NCBI RefSeq assembly: GCF_000482325.1
Contig: NZ_AXVA01000019.1
Location: 62,001 to 126,000 of the forward strand
Length of the DNA: 64,000 nucleotides
Reading direction: 5' to 3'
From: Bacillus sp. UNC438CL73TsuS30
Lineage (GTDB): Bacteria > Bacillota > Bacilli > Bacillales > Cytobacillaceae
The position numbers and the translations under genes were made by a program. Below are positions 27,494-36,702 of the stretch, piece after piece. Under the pieces are notes generated by a model. That model saw nothing but the letters and a program-made list of their open reading frames with translations, was not told the origin of the DNA and made no database searches. How positions within the stretch are numbered: position 1 is the first letter of the stretch; each line of letters opens with the position of its first letter.

Positions 27494-27540
27494 GACACCG
27501 TTCGTGGACTTTTACCTTGATTTGTCCACGTGTGACGGAC
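27488..27540 (+). repeat. 53-bp palindromic repeat, copy 9 (first module inverted)
   Basis: The region from GTTCGTGGAC to the terminal GGAC fits the family at the usual spacing, but the first 12 bases read GTGCCTGACACC. With the preceding G this is close to the reverse complement of GTGACAGGCACC. Confidence 0.75.
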
Positions 27541-27570
27541 ACATCTGAAACGAATACAATATTGATCACA

Positions 27571-27608
27571 AAGTCTGGCTCTTGGTTGAGCCGGGCTTTT
27601 TTTATTTT
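27571..27608 (+). terminator. Terminator of mglBAC
   Basis: AAGTCTGGCTC pairs with GAGCCGGGCTT (one G-U pair), followed by TTTTTTATTTTTT. Confidence 0.85.
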
Positions 27609-27700
27609 TTTTCGAATCCCTCTTTTCTTTTGGAAGCAGATGGAATATAATACAACTGTATTACGAATAATAGTACACTTAGTACAGATGGGGGGTCTTT

Positions 27701-28090
27701 ATGTTTGAGCTTGATATTCGAAGCCGTAAGCCCATTTATGAACAGCTTGTCGACAAAATGAAGGAATTGATTATGAATGAGGTGGTCAAAGCAGATGAGC
27801 AGCTGCCATCGGTCCGGGCGCTTGCCACTGAACTATCCATCAATCCCAATACCATCCAGAAGGCTTATCGGGAACTTGAGACCCAAGGATTTATCTACTC
27901 CATAAAAGGCAAAGGCAGCTTTGTCAGTCCGAACAACCAGGTGAAGGACAATGAGAAAATCACTGAGGTTAAAAAGGAGCTAGAGAAGCTAATCATAGAG
28001 GCACTATACCTGGGAATCCAGGCAAAAGAAATCATCGAATTAATCGAAGTCGTAGACGCTTCAAAAGGGGGAGGCGAAAGCAATGATTGA
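27701..28090 (+). CDS. GntR-family (YtrA-type) transcriptional regulator
   Basis: 129 residues: winged helix DNA-binding domain at the N terminus (PIYEQLVDKMKELI, LPSVRALATELSINPNTIQKAYREL, GFIYSIKGKGSFV) and only a short helical tail, the YtrA subfamily form that controls ABC-transporter operons. GGGGGG precedes the ATG. It overlaps the ABC ATPase gene by 8 bp. AT-rich inverted sequence (TATTA/TAATA, 27660-27673) lies near the promoter and may be its operator. A second module of this type lies at 36866. Confidence 0.88.
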   Translation: MFELDIRSRKPIYEQLVDKMKELIMNEVVKADEQLPSVRALATELSINPNTIQKAYRELETQGFIYSIKGKGSFVSPNNQVKDNEKITEVKKELEKLIIEALYLGIQAKEIIELIEVVDASKGGGESND

Positions 28091-28982
28091 AATGAACAAG
28101 GTCAGCAAAACATTTGATCGCTTTAAAGCAATAGACCAAGTAAATCTTTCCATCCAAAAAGGATCGATTTACGGATTAATCGGATCTAATGGGGCTGGGA
28201 AAACAACCTTAATCAAGCTGCTTGCTGGTATTTACCGCCAAGAGTCAGGCAGAATTACGGTGGAGGGCCAACCAGTATTTGAAAACATCAGCCTGAAACA
28301 GAAAGTTTTTTATATACCAGATCAGCCGTATTTTTTATCCCATTATACAACCAAGCAAATGGCCCGTTTTTATAAAAACATCTATCCAACCTGGAGTGAG
28401 GAGCGTTTTTATAAACTGGCTGAGCTGTTTGAAGTCAACCTTTCCAAGAAAATCCACACGTTTTCAAAAGGCTGGCAAAGGCAAATTGCTTTCATTCTGG
28501 CCCTTTCTTCGAATCCTGAAATTCTCATTCTAGACGAACCGATGGATGGACTGGATCCAGTTGTGAGGAAAAAAGTGAAGAATCTGCTAATTAATGATGT
28601 GGCCGAACGGGAAATGACGATCTTGATTTCATCTCATAATTTGCGTGAAATTGAGGATATTTGCGACCATATCGGAATCATCCATAAGGGAAAGCTCATC
28701 ATACAAAAAGAATTGGATGATTTAAAGGCGAATGTTCAAAAAGTTCAGGTTGCTTATAAGGATGGACTTCCAAAACAGTTGCTGAAAAATCTGGACCTGC
28801 TCCATCAAGAAAAACGGGGCAGCATCTACCTGTTCATTATTAGAGGCGACGAGGATCAAATCGCAAAACAAGTCCGCCAGACGAATCCGGTCATTTTTGA
28901 CTTGCTGCCGCTCACTCTCGAAGAAATTTTTATTTACGAAATGGGGGATATCGGCTATGCCATCAAAAATGTCATTGTTTAA
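28083..28982 (+). CDS. ABC transporter ATP-binding protein
   Basis: 299 residues: Walker A GSNGAGKTTL at about 38-47, signature-like FSKGWQRQI (usual LSGGxxQ is SKGWQ, common in YtrB-type exporters), Walker B ILDEPMDGLDP and the H-loop SSHNL. The C-terminal ~90 residues are an accessory domain. Coupled to the GntR gene upstream and overlapping the membrane-protein gene downstream by 26 bp, so it energises that permease. Confidence 0.88.
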   Translation: MIEMNKVSKTFDRFKAIDQVNLSIQKGSIYGLIGSNGAGKTTLIKLLAGIYRQESGRITVEGQPVFENISLKQKVFYIPDQPYFLSHYTTKQMARFYKNIYPTWSEERFYKLAELFEVNLSKKIHTFSKGWQRQIAFILALSSNPEILILDEPMDGLDPVVRKKVKNLLINDVAEREMTILISSHNLREIEDICDHIGIIHKGKLIIQKELDDLKANVQKVQVAYKDGLPKQLLKNLDLLHQEKRGSIYLFIIRGDEDQIAKQVRQTNPVIFDLLPLTLEEIFIYEMGDIGYAIKNVIV

Positions 28983-30930
28983 TAGAGAACTAATCATGCA
29001 GATTGGCAGGGGTACGGGCTGGATTTCCATCGTTTATTTTTTTGGACTGTTGTTTGCACTGCCGCTGCAGCTGATCATGAGGTATTCTTCGGAAGAAAAT
29101 AGGGCCTTTTACATGAAGCCTGAAAACCTTTTTCAATTTTATTATGATATTCAAATTACCTTAATGATTACAGTTCCTATTTTGCTGGCGGTGTTTTTAT
29201 TCCGTTTTTTACATGTAAAACAGGCTTCAGACCTGATGCATAGTATCCCGCTTAAAAGAGATAAAATTTTCCATCATTATGCGCTCAGTGGAATCATCCT
29301 TTTGGTTTTACCGGTTGCGATAACAACGATTTTGCTATTAATCATTCGGATCAATCTTGATATTACGGCGATTTATAGCAAAACCGATATTCTTATTTGG
29401 GCAGGAACCACGATTTTATTTGACCTGCTGTTGTATATAGCAGGTGTCTTTATTGCAATGATGACTGGAATTTCGGCGGTTCAGGCAGTGCTCACCTATG
29501 TATTTGTCCTGTTCCCTGTAGGAATAACAGTATTGGTTTGCTCTAATTTAAAAATATTATTATATGGTTTTCCAAGCGATTATCTTTTGAATCGGGACTT
29601 GGAAAAGATGTCACCGATTACGACGGCGATCACCCTTAATAATGCCGATTTAAAATGGGAGTATGTTGTTATTTATTTGCTTTTATCGGTGGTCCTTTAT
29701 GGTCTTGCATTGTTTTTTTATAAAAAAAGAAAATTGGAAACAGTTTCCGAAGCGATTGCGATTGTCCGCTTACGTTCGGTTTTCAAATATGGTGTAACGA
29801 TTTGCGTTATGTTCCTAGGCGGAGTGTATTTTAGTGAAGTACAAATTGCTAATACCGGCTGGATTATTTTTGGATATGTGATTGGGGCAGTAATCGGCTA
29901 TTTTATTGCGGAAATGGTTCTGCAAAAAACATGGCGCGTGTTCAGCCTAAGCCGATTAAAGGGTTTGGTTGTTTTTTCAGCCATATTCGCAGTGTTAATC
30001 CTTGGGGTTAAGACACTAGGAGTCTATGAAAAACGAGTACCGAACCAAATGGAAATTCAAAACGTTTTAATTACGGATAACCCATACCTTTTTAAGAGTC
30101 AATATTCATCAACTGAAGAATATCGTGTACCAGAACCATTGAAAGAAGAAGCAAATATTGAGGCGGTTCGAAAGCTCCATAAGCAAATTATTGCGAATGA
30201 GAAGCTAAATAAGGGGCATATCTCTGAGCAGACACAGGATTTGTTTTTACGATATAAATTGAAAAACGGAAGATATGTAACTCGAGAATACAGGGTGGAT
30301 AAGCGTCTTTACGCGGATTTATTTAAAACGATTAATGAATCGAAGGAATATAAACTTGCTACGAATGAGATTTTTAAAATCAATGTGAATCAAATCAGAT
30401 CGATTCGTATTAGTACGAATGGACCGGTTGGCAAAGAGGCCGCTTTTGCCGATCCAATCGAGATAAAAGAGGCTATTTCACTCTTACGGTCCGATATATT
30501 AGCGGAATCCTATGAGGACAATCTTTATTACCAGGACCGAGGTTCCGGGATTGAAGTGGATATGGGAAGAGGCAGAAATATCTATCTTACTTTAAGACCG
30601 TCCTTTGTAAATTTTACAGAGTGGTTAAAGAAACAGAAACAGCTGGAAAGGGTGACTATTACACACAAGGATATTTCAAAAATCCTGGTCGTAAAGAAGG
30701 ATTACTCAAATGCATTTGATTCAGAGGAACCAATTCCACAGTTGGAAAAGGATAAAAATTCGCTAAAAAGCACAAACAAGCAGCAAATTGAACTTGCACT
30801 GCAAAGGGCGGGAAGTCATCCCAAAAAGGATTATACTGTCGTTTTTTACTATAAGAGGGGTAACTATAAAGAGGTTTTATTTTTCGATGAAGCACATGTG
30901 CCGGATTTTGTAAAAGAACATTTCAGATAA
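28957..30930 (+). CDS. ABC-2-like permease with large C-terminal soluble domain
   Basis: 657 residues. Roughly nine membrane helices in the first ~370 residues (for example GWISIVYFFGLLFALPLQLI, TLMITVPILLAVFLF, IILLVLPVAITTILLLII, GLVVFSAIFAVLILGV). A mainly charged C-terminal region of about 280 residues follows, with no motif I recognise. GGGGGAT lies eight bases before ATG 28957; an ATG at 28969 is an alternative. Probably forms a complex with the preceding ATPase. Transport substrate unknown; YtrA-linked exporters often relate to cell-envelope stress (family knowledge). Confidence 0.75.
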   Translation: MPSKMSLFNRELIMQIGRGTGWISIVYFFGLLFALPLQLIMRYSSEENRAFYMKPENLFQFYYDIQITLMITVPILLAVFLFRFLHVKQASDLMHSIPLKRDKIFHHYALSGIILLVLPVAITTILLLIIRINLDITAIYSKTDILIWAGTTILFDLLLYIAGVFIAMMTGISAVQAVLTYVFVLFPVGITVLVCSNLKILLYGFPSDYLLNRDLEKMSPITTAITLNNADLKWEYVVIYLLLSVVLYGLALFFYKKRKLETVSEAIAIVRLRSVFKYGVTICVMFLGGVYFSEVQIANTGWIIFGYVIGAVIGYFIAEMVLQKTWRVFSLSRLKGLVVFSAIFAVLILGVKTLGVYEKRVPNQMEIQNVLITDNPYLFKSQYSSTEEYRVPEPLKEEANIEAVRKLHKQIIANEKLNKGHISEQTQDLFLRYKLKNGRYVTREYRVDKRLYADLFKTINESKEYKLATNEIFKINVNQIRSIRISTNGPVGKEAAFADPIEIKEAISLLRSDILAESYEDNLYYQDRGSGIEVDMGRGRNIYLTLRPSFVNFTEWLKKQKQLERVTITHKDISKILVVKKDYSNAFDSEEPIPQLEKDKNSLKSTNKQQIELALQRAGSHPKKDYTVVFYYKRGNYKEVLFFDEAHVPDFVKEHFR

Positions 30931-30961
30931 TGGTGGTTTTTCTCATAAAGGGGGTAGATTC

Positions 30962-31483
30962 ATGGGCTCCATTGATTTTAATCAAATAGTTAGCGAGCAT
31001 TCACAGCGCCTGCACTATATCGCTTATTCCTACGTCAAGGATCGATTTATCGCAGAGGATATCGTTCAGGAAGCCTTTTTGAAAGCCTATAAGAAACTGG
31101 ATACAGTCGAAGATTCGAATAAATTGGGTGCCTGGTTGTCCGCCATTACAGTCAGGACCGCGATTGATTTTTTACGAATGGAAAAAAGAACAAACTGGAT
31201 GCTCGTAGACCCTGCGATCATAGAACCGATCATCGGACTAGAACGGTCCGGGGAAAATCTCGAGGAAGAGGTTGGAGTCCGTCTTTTTAAAGAAGAGGTA
31301 AACGAGACGCTGGGCTGTTTATCAAAAGAATTTCAGGAAGTGATGATTCTGAAAATCCATTATGGTTTAAAAGAAAATGAGATTGCCAGTCTGTTAAATC
31401 TTAAAGCAGCAACTGTTAAAACCCGTCTGTACCGGGCCCGAAAGCAACTGAAGCATGTATATGCTGAAAAAGTATCAGCTTGA
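30962..31483 (+). CDS. ECF-type RNA polymerase sigma factor
   Basis: 173 residues. Region 2 includes AYSYVKDRFIAEDIVQEAFLKAYKKL, and region 4 includes CLSKEFQEVMILKIHYGLKENEIASLLNL with AATVKTRLYRARKQLK, the usual sigma-70 HTH. AAGGGGGTAG precedes the ATG. It follows the permease gene by 31 bp and is probably in the same operon. No anti-sigma gene lies next to it; the membrane protein just upstream, with its large soluble domain, could play that role (inference). Confidence 0.88.
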   Translation: MGSIDFNQIVSEHSQRLHYIAYSYVKDRFIAEDIVQEAFLKAYKKLDTVEDSNKLGAWLSAITVRTAIDFLRMEKRTNWMLVDPAIIEPIIGLERSGENLEEEVGVRLFKEEVNETLGCLSKEFQEVMILKIHYGLKENEIASLLNLKAATVKTRLYRARKQLKHVYAEKVSA

Positions 31484-31496
31484 TCTATGGAAACCT

Positions 31497-31535
31497 GATC
31501 CTGCCACTCTTATTAGGAGGGCAGGATCGTTTTTT
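31497..31535 (+). terminator. Terminator after the sigma factor gene
   Basis: GATCCTGCC (31497-31505) pairs with GGCAGGATC (31520-31528), followed by GTTTTTT. Confidence 0.85.
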
Positions 31536-32349
31536 AATGAGAAAAATATTTTTTTAGAAGATTACGAGTTTCCTCAAGTAATACCGCTTTTTCATCCGGG
31601 TGAACGCCCTCAATTAACCGGGCAGCCATGACAGGTATGGTCCATTTTTCGAGGTCTTCTAAAGTAAATGATGCTTGTGTCCGATATTCCTCAAGATAAT
31701 AGGTGCAAAATCTGTTTCGCACTCGCTCAAGTGAAGCTCTTACAAAAGCTGGCATATTTTTTGGCAAATAGGCATGCTTTAAAATAATATAGGTTCGCGC
31801 AATATCTCCCAAAGGGTTACCGCAAGTTGCAGTCATCCAATCAATCACTTTGACTTGCTTCTTGGAGACAAGTATATTGTCGGGGTGAAAGTCGCCATGG
31901 CAGACTTGATTACCTTCAGGAAGATGTTGCAAAAAATCACACATAGCTAGCTTTTCTTCAGTGGTTAATAAATCGGTGTGTTGAATATTTCTTGTGAGGT
32001 AGGTTGTTTGTTTCGGAAGGTTGGCGCCATCTTTTTCATGAATTTGCTGGTGTAATTGTGAAAAAAGTTTTGCCTTGTCCCGGATTGCAAAGGGATTCCT
32101 TGTAAGCTGTTTTGTCAGACTATTGCCGTTAATTTTTTCATAGATAATCGCTTTCTTTCCATCTATTTCTGTTTTCCCTTTTACGAGTGGGGAAGGTAGT
32201 TGCAAACCTTGCATCAGTATATTAGATTGATATTCTTCATCTACTAGACTTTCTGGAATCCGCTGATCAAAAAGTTTAATGACCTCGTTTTCCCCCCATT
32301 CATACACTTCTGCTGTATTTCCACGGCCAATCAATTTTCCTAATGTCAT
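31534..32349 (-). CDS. APH-family phosphotransferase / kinase-like protein
   Basis: 271 residues with the aminoglycoside-phosphotransferase fold: glycine-rich loop GKLIGRGNTAEVYEW, the lysine in EVIKLFD, catalytic loop VCHGDFHPDNILV and metal-binding VIDWMTATCGNPLGDIA. Substrates in this superfamily range from antibiotics to choline and sugars, so a resistance role should not be assumed. AAGGTGAT precedes the ATG. Convergent with the sigma factor gene. Confidence 0.82.
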   Translation of the reverse strand: MTLGKLIGRGNTAEVYEWGENEVIKLFDQRIPESLVDEEYQSNILMQGLQLPSPLVKGKTEIDGKKAIIYEKINGNSLTKQLTRNPFAIRDKAKLFSQLHQQIHEKDGANLPKQTTYLTRNIQHTDLLTTEEKLAMCDFLQHLPEGNQVCHGDFHPDNILVSKKQVKVIDWMTATCGNPLGDIARTYIILKHAYLPKNMPAFVRASLERVRNRFCTYYLEEYRTQASFTLEDLEKWTIPVMAARLIEGVHPDEKAVLLEETRNLLKKYFSH

Positions 32350-32477
32350 GGATTATCACCTTATTTTTTAGATAAATATTACCAATATCTAGAATCGAAA
32401 ACAATTAAACTTGAAAAAATAATTCTATTACTATATATTGATTCTATTGAGAAATAAAACAACTACATATTGTATTA

Positions 32478-32665
32478 GCCTTAAGTTAGGATGCCGTACG
32501 GCTTAAAAGGGAATCTGGTGAGAATCCAGAGCTGCCCCCGCAACTGTAAATGCAGACGAAATGAGCGATGACCACTGTATAAGTTTCTTGTGAAAACAGG
32601 TGCTTATACGGGAAGGGCTCAGAGTAGGGAGAAGCATGAGTCAGGAGACCTGTCCTAATTTGAGA
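32478..32665 (+). promoter_or_regulatory. Cobalamin (B12) riboswitch
   Basis: Typical class elements in order: AGGGAATCTGGTGAGAATCC, AGCTGCCCCCGCAACTGTA, and near the 3' side the B12 box GAGTCAGGAGACCTGTCCT (32638-32656). It lies 150 bp before the reductase gene, with a terminator at 32762 as likely expression platform. Known action: adenosylcobalamin binding turns such leaders off. Confidence 0.92.
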
Positions 32666-32761
32666 TGTTTCACTTCCTCGGGGATTGGGAGCTGGAACGG
32701 TGGCAAATTAGGATCAGGAAGGCATATTTACCTTGTATCCTCTTTTCTGTTGTCGTTTCAT

Positions 32762-32791
32762 CCGCTCGAATCCGCCCCGAGCGGATTTTTT
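32762..32791 (+). terminator. Riboswitch expression-platform terminator
   Basis: CCGCTCG (32762-32768) pairs with CGAGCGG (32778-32784), followed by ATTTTTTT, 22 bp before the reductase start codon. Confidence 0.8.
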
Positions 32792-32812
32792 TATTATGGG
32801 AGGAATTTTTCA

Positions 32813-35080
32813 ATGATCACGAAAGAATACGTTTCCGAGGTAATCGGGCAAGCGGCGGAGCAATATAGTCTTAATACAGCAGAACTGGTCCAAAAAATTC
32901 TAGATGTACCAGAAAAAGAAAAAACACAGCAAGCTCTTATGTACGCACTCAACCGGATTGCGATGGATCAGCCCAATTGGACGTTTGTCGCTGCACGATT
33001 GTATTTGCAGGAATTATATATGGAGGCAGCACGCAACCGTGGTTTTTCACAGGAGGAGCAGTATGGAGACTTTTATCAGTTAATTGGGACCTTAACGGAA
33101 AAAGGAATCTACTCTAGTGAACTATTAGATTCTTACTGTCGAGATGAAATCGATCAACTGGGCAAGGAAATTTTGCCGGAGAAGGATCAGTTGTTTAACT
33201 ACATAGGATTATTTTTATTGGCAGATCGTTATCTGGCCAAGGACCATGAGCGAAATTTATATGAGCTTCCACAGGAGAGATTCATGGTAATTGCGATGAC
33301 CTTGATGCAAAACGAGCAGCCCCACCGCCGATTGGACTTGGTTAGAGAAGCCTACTGGGCCATGAGCAATCTTTATATGACCGTGGCTACACCGACTTTG
33401 TCTAACGCAGGAAAAAGTTTTGGCCAGTTGTCGTCCTGTTTTATTGATACTGTCGATGACTCGCTTGATGGGATTTATTTAAACAATTGGGACAGTGCCA
33501 GGTTAAGTAAGGATGGCGGTGGAATCGGCATTTACTTTGGCAAGGTGCGCGCCCTTGGCTCCGATATTAAAGGGTTTAAAGGCAATTCTTCAGGTGTTGT
33601 CCCGTGGATCCGGCTGATCAATGATACAGCGGTCAGCGTTGACCAGTTAGGCCAAAGGCAGGGAGCCATCGCGGTTTATCTGGATATTTTTCATAAAGAT
33701 ATTATGAATGGATTTCTTGATTTAAAAACAAACAATGGTGATGAGCGGCGCAAAGCTCATGATATTTTTACAGGTGTCTCAATCCCAGATTTATTTATGA
33801 AAAAGCTTGAAGAAGTCGACGAGAATGGTAGAAGTATTGGACAGTGGTGCACGTTCTGTCCGCATCAAGTGAAGCAGATCATGGGCTGGAAGGACAAGTT
33901 TGGTCATCCGCTTGGCTTAGAAGATTTTTACGATGAGGAGGACAAGCTTTATTTTACCGAAAAATATGAGGAAGCTGTCCGGAATCCGCTTCTTCCGCGC
34001 AAAACTTATCGGGCAATGGAGATTATGGCTCGGATTATGGTTTCACAGCTGGAAACCGGGACTCCTTATATGTTCTATCGAGATGAAGTGAACAGGCAAA
34101 ATCCAAATAAACACTTATTAGGGGCGGGGCGGACTTCTATTTATTGCAGCAATTTGTGTACGGAAATTGCGCAAAACATGTCTGCTTCTACCGTTGTTAA
34201 AGAGCAAGTTGATGAGGATGGAAATATTGTTATTGTCCGCAGACCTGGGGATTTCGTCGTTTGTAATCTATCGTCTATTAATCTGGCAAAGGCGGTGCCG
34301 GCTAATGTATTGGAACGGTTGATATCGATTCAGGTCCGGATGCTGGATAATGTGATTGATTTAAATACGATTGCGGTCGGGCAGGCACAGGTAACGAACC
34401 AAAAATATCGCGGCATCGGGCTCGGAACCTTTGGCTGGCACCATTTGCTTGCCTTGAAAAAAATTCATTGGGAATCGGAGGATGCGGTCCGGTTGGCTGA
34501 TGAGCTTTATGAGGAAATTGCCTATTATACGATTCGTTCTTCGGCTGAGCTTGCTAGCGAAAAAGGCTCCTACAGCAAGTTTGAGGGTTCGGAGTGGCAG
34601 ACCGGGGCATATTTTGAGCGTAAAAAGTATCGCTCGGACCGCTGGCTTTCATTGCAGCAGGAGGTTTCGAGGGTCGGAGTACGCAATGGCTGGTTATTGG
34701 CGGTTGCTCCGAATTCTTCTACGGCTAAAATTGGCGGGTCCACGGATGGAATCGATCCAATTTATTCTGTTGAGTACGCGGAGGAAAAGAAAAACTTTAA
34801 ATTCAAGGTAACGGCTCCAGATTTGGATCATCTGACGTATGAGTATTATCGCCGGGCCCGGCATGACTTGGACCAGGTCTGGAGTATTAAGCAAAACGCT
34901 GCCCGCCAGCGCCACGTTGACCAAGCGATCAGTTTTAATCTGTATGTTCGTCACGATATTAAGGCACGAGAGTTATTAAATCTTCATCTGGAGGCATGGA
35001 AGCAGGGGCTGAAAACTACTTATTATGTCCGGAGTACATCCCAGGCGGAGATTGAGGAGTGCGAAGCGTGTCATAGCTAA
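32813..35080 (+). CDS. nrdE: Class I ribonucleotide reductase, large (catalytic) subunit
   Basis: 755 residues. Reduces ribonucleotides to deoxyribonucleotides. Catalytic residues: the thiol pair in LSSCFIDTVDD and FVVCNLSSINL, the radical-site SNLCTEI (Asn, Cys, Glu), the C-terminal tyrosine pair in LKTTYYVRS, and the re-reducing tail ECEACHS. A recognisable N-terminal ATP-cone is missing, so overall-activity allostery by dATP is probably absent, as in NrdE-type enzymes. ATG 32813 follows GGGAGGAA and the riboswitch terminator; a longer frame back to 32600 runs through the riboswitch and is not real. First gene of reductase-beta-flavodoxin operon. NrdA naming is equally defensible. Confidence 0.9.
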   Translation: MITKEYVSEVIGQAAEQYSLNTAELVQKILDVPEKEKTQQALMYALNRIAMDQPNWTFVAARLYLQELYMEAARNRGFSQEEQYGDFYQLIGTLTEKGIYSSELLDSYCRDEIDQLGKEILPEKDQLFNYIGLFLLADRYLAKDHERNLYELPQERFMVIAMTLMQNEQPHRRLDLVREAYWAMSNLYMTVATPTLSNAGKSFGQLSSCFIDTVDDSLDGIYLNNWDSARLSKDGGGIGIYFGKVRALGSDIKGFKGNSSGVVPWIRLINDTAVSVDQLGQRQGAIAVYLDIFHKDIMNGFLDLKTNNGDERRKAHDIFTGVSIPDLFMKKLEEVDENGRSIGQWCTFCPHQVKQIMGWKDKFGHPLGLEDFYDEEDKLYFTEKYEEAVRNPLLPRKTYRAMEIMARIMVSQLETGTPYMFYRDEVNRQNPNKHLLGAGRTSIYCSNLCTEIAQNMSASTVVKEQVDEDGNIVIVRRPGDFVVCNLSSINLAKAVPANVLERLISIQVRMLDNVIDLNTIAVGQAQVTNQKYRGIGLGTFGWHHLLALKKIHWESEDAVRLADELYEEIAYYTIRSSAELASEKGSYSKFEGSEWQTGAYFERKKYRSDRWLSLQQEVSRVGVRNGWLLAVAPNSSTAKIGGSTDGIDPIYSVEYAEEKKNFKFKVTAPDLDHLTYEYYRRARHDLDQVWSIKQNAARQRHVDQAISFNLYVRHDIKARELLNLHLEAWKQGLKTTYYVRSTSQAEIEECEACHS

Positions 35081-35175
35081 TCGCCTGCTCACCAAAAGAG
35101 ATGTCCTTCAAGCAACTTGTAAATTACAAAACTACCTAAATGGCCCGACATAATTTTTCAGAGGAGGTCTTCAAA

Positions 35176-36222
35176 ATGAATACTCATCAACCACTTAAAA
35201 AAATAAAACTACTAAACCCGGAATATCCAAATAAATCAACCGGAATCATCAACGGGAAATCCTCCGGTCTGCTGAACTGGAATGACATTGCCTACCCGCA
35301 AATGTATGATCTCTATCAAACCTTGCTATCAAACTTCTGGAAAGCCCAGGAGATTAATATGCAGGATGACCTGAAGCAGTGGGAGTTCCTTTCGCCAGTG
35401 GAGCAAGATGTTTTTCTAAGAATTAATACTCAATTAGCTTCCCTAGACAGCCTGCAAACACCGACCATGAGCCAGGTCATGGATTATGTGACGGACTCCA
35501 GCTTTAAGGCGATTTTTGCCGTGATTTCACAGCAGGAGGCAGTACATACCGAATCATATTCCTATATTTTGAGTTCTCTAGTACCGTTAAGTGAACAAAA
35601 CAATCGGTTTGACCAAGCAAAAAATGATCCAATTGTACAAAAACGGAATCAATTAATCTTAGATTCATATGAGAACTTCCGGCAAAGCCCAACGCCACAA
35701 AATCTCTTTAAACTTGCAGTGAATTCTATCAATCTGGAAGGAATCTATTTTTATGCAGGGTTTGCCTTTTTCTATCATCTTGCCCGCCAGCAAAAGATGC
35801 TCAAAACGAGCACGATGATCAGTTATATTCAGCGGGATGAAATGCAGCACGCTTATTTTATTGCCCAGTTTATCCGTATTCTTTTAAGTGAAAATCCGGA
35901 GCTGAATACAGAGGAAAATGTGGAGTATATCTACCAAACGATAGACCGGGCAGTAAAGCTTGAAAATGAATGGGCTGCGTTTATCTTAAAAGATATAGAG
36001 GGAATTGATTTGGAGGAATTCAGCAGCTATGTTGAGTACCTGGCAAATAAACGCCTGCGGCAGCTGGGCTTACAAAATCTCTATTATGACCGTGACAACC
36101 CAATGCCGTGGATTCATGTGTTTAGCGATGAAATGATTAATGAAACGAAGTCGGATTTCTTTGAGCAAAAATCAAGAACATATTCAAAGGTAACACAATC
36201 GAATGGGTTTGATGAACTGTAG
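35176..36222 (+). CDS. nrdF: Class I ribonucleotide reductase, small (radical) subunit
   Basis: 348 residues. Ferritin-like subunit carrying the dimetal site. Ligands and radical Tyr: Asp in QLASLDSLQT, Glu, His and Tyr in QEAVHTESYSYIL (spacing E-x2-H-x3-Y as in the E. coli enzyme), Glu in NLEGIYFYAGFAFF, and Glu/His in RDEMQHAYFI. All are present, so the radical tyrosine is conserved. ATG 35176 follows GAGGAGGTC; an ATG at 35140 in frame lacks a site. Interacts with the large subunit; the metal could be iron or manganese. Confidence 0.9.
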   Translation: MNTHQPLKKIKLLNPEYPNKSTGIINGKSSGLLNWNDIAYPQMYDLYQTLLSNFWKAQEINMQDDLKQWEFLSPVEQDVFLRINTQLASLDSLQTPTMSQVMDYVTDSSFKAIFAVISQQEAVHTESYSYILSSLVPLSEQNNRFDQAKNDPIVQKRNQLILDSYENFRQSPTPQNLFKLAVNSINLEGIYFYAGFAFFYHLARQQKMLKTSTMISYIQRDEMQHAYFIAQFIRILLSENPELNTEENVEYIYQTIDRAVKLENEWAAFILKDIEGIDLEEFSSYVEYLANKRLRQLGLQNLYYDRDNPMPWIHVFSDEMINETKSDFFEQKSRTYSKVTQSNGFDEL

Positions 36223-36234
36223 GAGGAGAAGGGA

Positions 36235-36702
36235 ATGAAGTTAGCCATCGTTTATACCTCGATTACAGGGAATACGAAAGAACTCGCAACGATTTTAGGG
36301 GAATTAATCAAGGGCTATGACTTAGATGTTCAGTTGTTTACAATTGAAGAGTTTCCTCTATGGCAATTAAGTCATTTTGACGCGGTTGTAGTCGGAACGT
36401 ATACATGGGGAAACGGAGAAATTCCCGGAGAGATGCTGCCTTTGTATAGGGCATTTGAGAACCAGGATACCCATTCAATCGTAACGGGTGTATTCGGTAC
36501 AGGGGATCAATTTTATCCACATTATTGCGGGGCCGTCGACAAGTTCCGGGATATGCTTTATGTTCAAAGTGAATTGGCGGTTACCCTAAAGGTGGAGTTA
36601 ACACCTCAGCTCCAGGATCTTAAACGGTGTCGAAAGTTTGCAGAACTACTGATGTGGCGGTTGCGACAAAACTGTCCATCTGGAATGAACAAAATAAGCT
36701 AA
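36235..36702 (+). CDS. Flavodoxin, probably the reductase activase
   Basis: 155 residues: the FMN-phosphate loop YTSITGNTKE, then VVGTYTWGNGEIPGEM and VFGTGDQFYPHYCGAVDKF, a short-chain flavodoxin. AGGAGGAG precedes ATG 36235, 12 bp after the small-subunit gene. In class Ib systems the flavodoxin-like NrdI activates the manganese cofactor of NrdF; this protein looks like a standard flavodoxin but its position suggests the same job (inference). The last ~10 codons (RQNCPSGMNKIS region) are encoded by a minus-strand copy of the 53-bp repeat and its flank, so the C terminus was remade by the repeat. Confidence 0.85.
   Translation: MKLAIVYTSITGNTKELATILGELIKGYDLDVQLFTIEEFPLWQLSHFDAVVVGTYTWGNGEIPGEMLPLYRAFENQDTHSIVTGVFGTGDQFYPHYCGAVDKFRDMLYVQSELAVTLKVELTPQLQDLKRCRKFAELLMWRLRQNCPSGMNKIS

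Noticed and set aside
31534-32349. Antibiotic resistance gene (aminoglycoside phosphotransferase)
   Set aside because: Only the superfamily fold is supported; no similarity to a specific resistance enzyme can be claimed from the sequence.
32600-32812. N-terminal extension of the reductase large subunit
   Set aside because: The extension runs through the B12 box and terminator of the riboswitch; a proper site and ATG exist at 32813.
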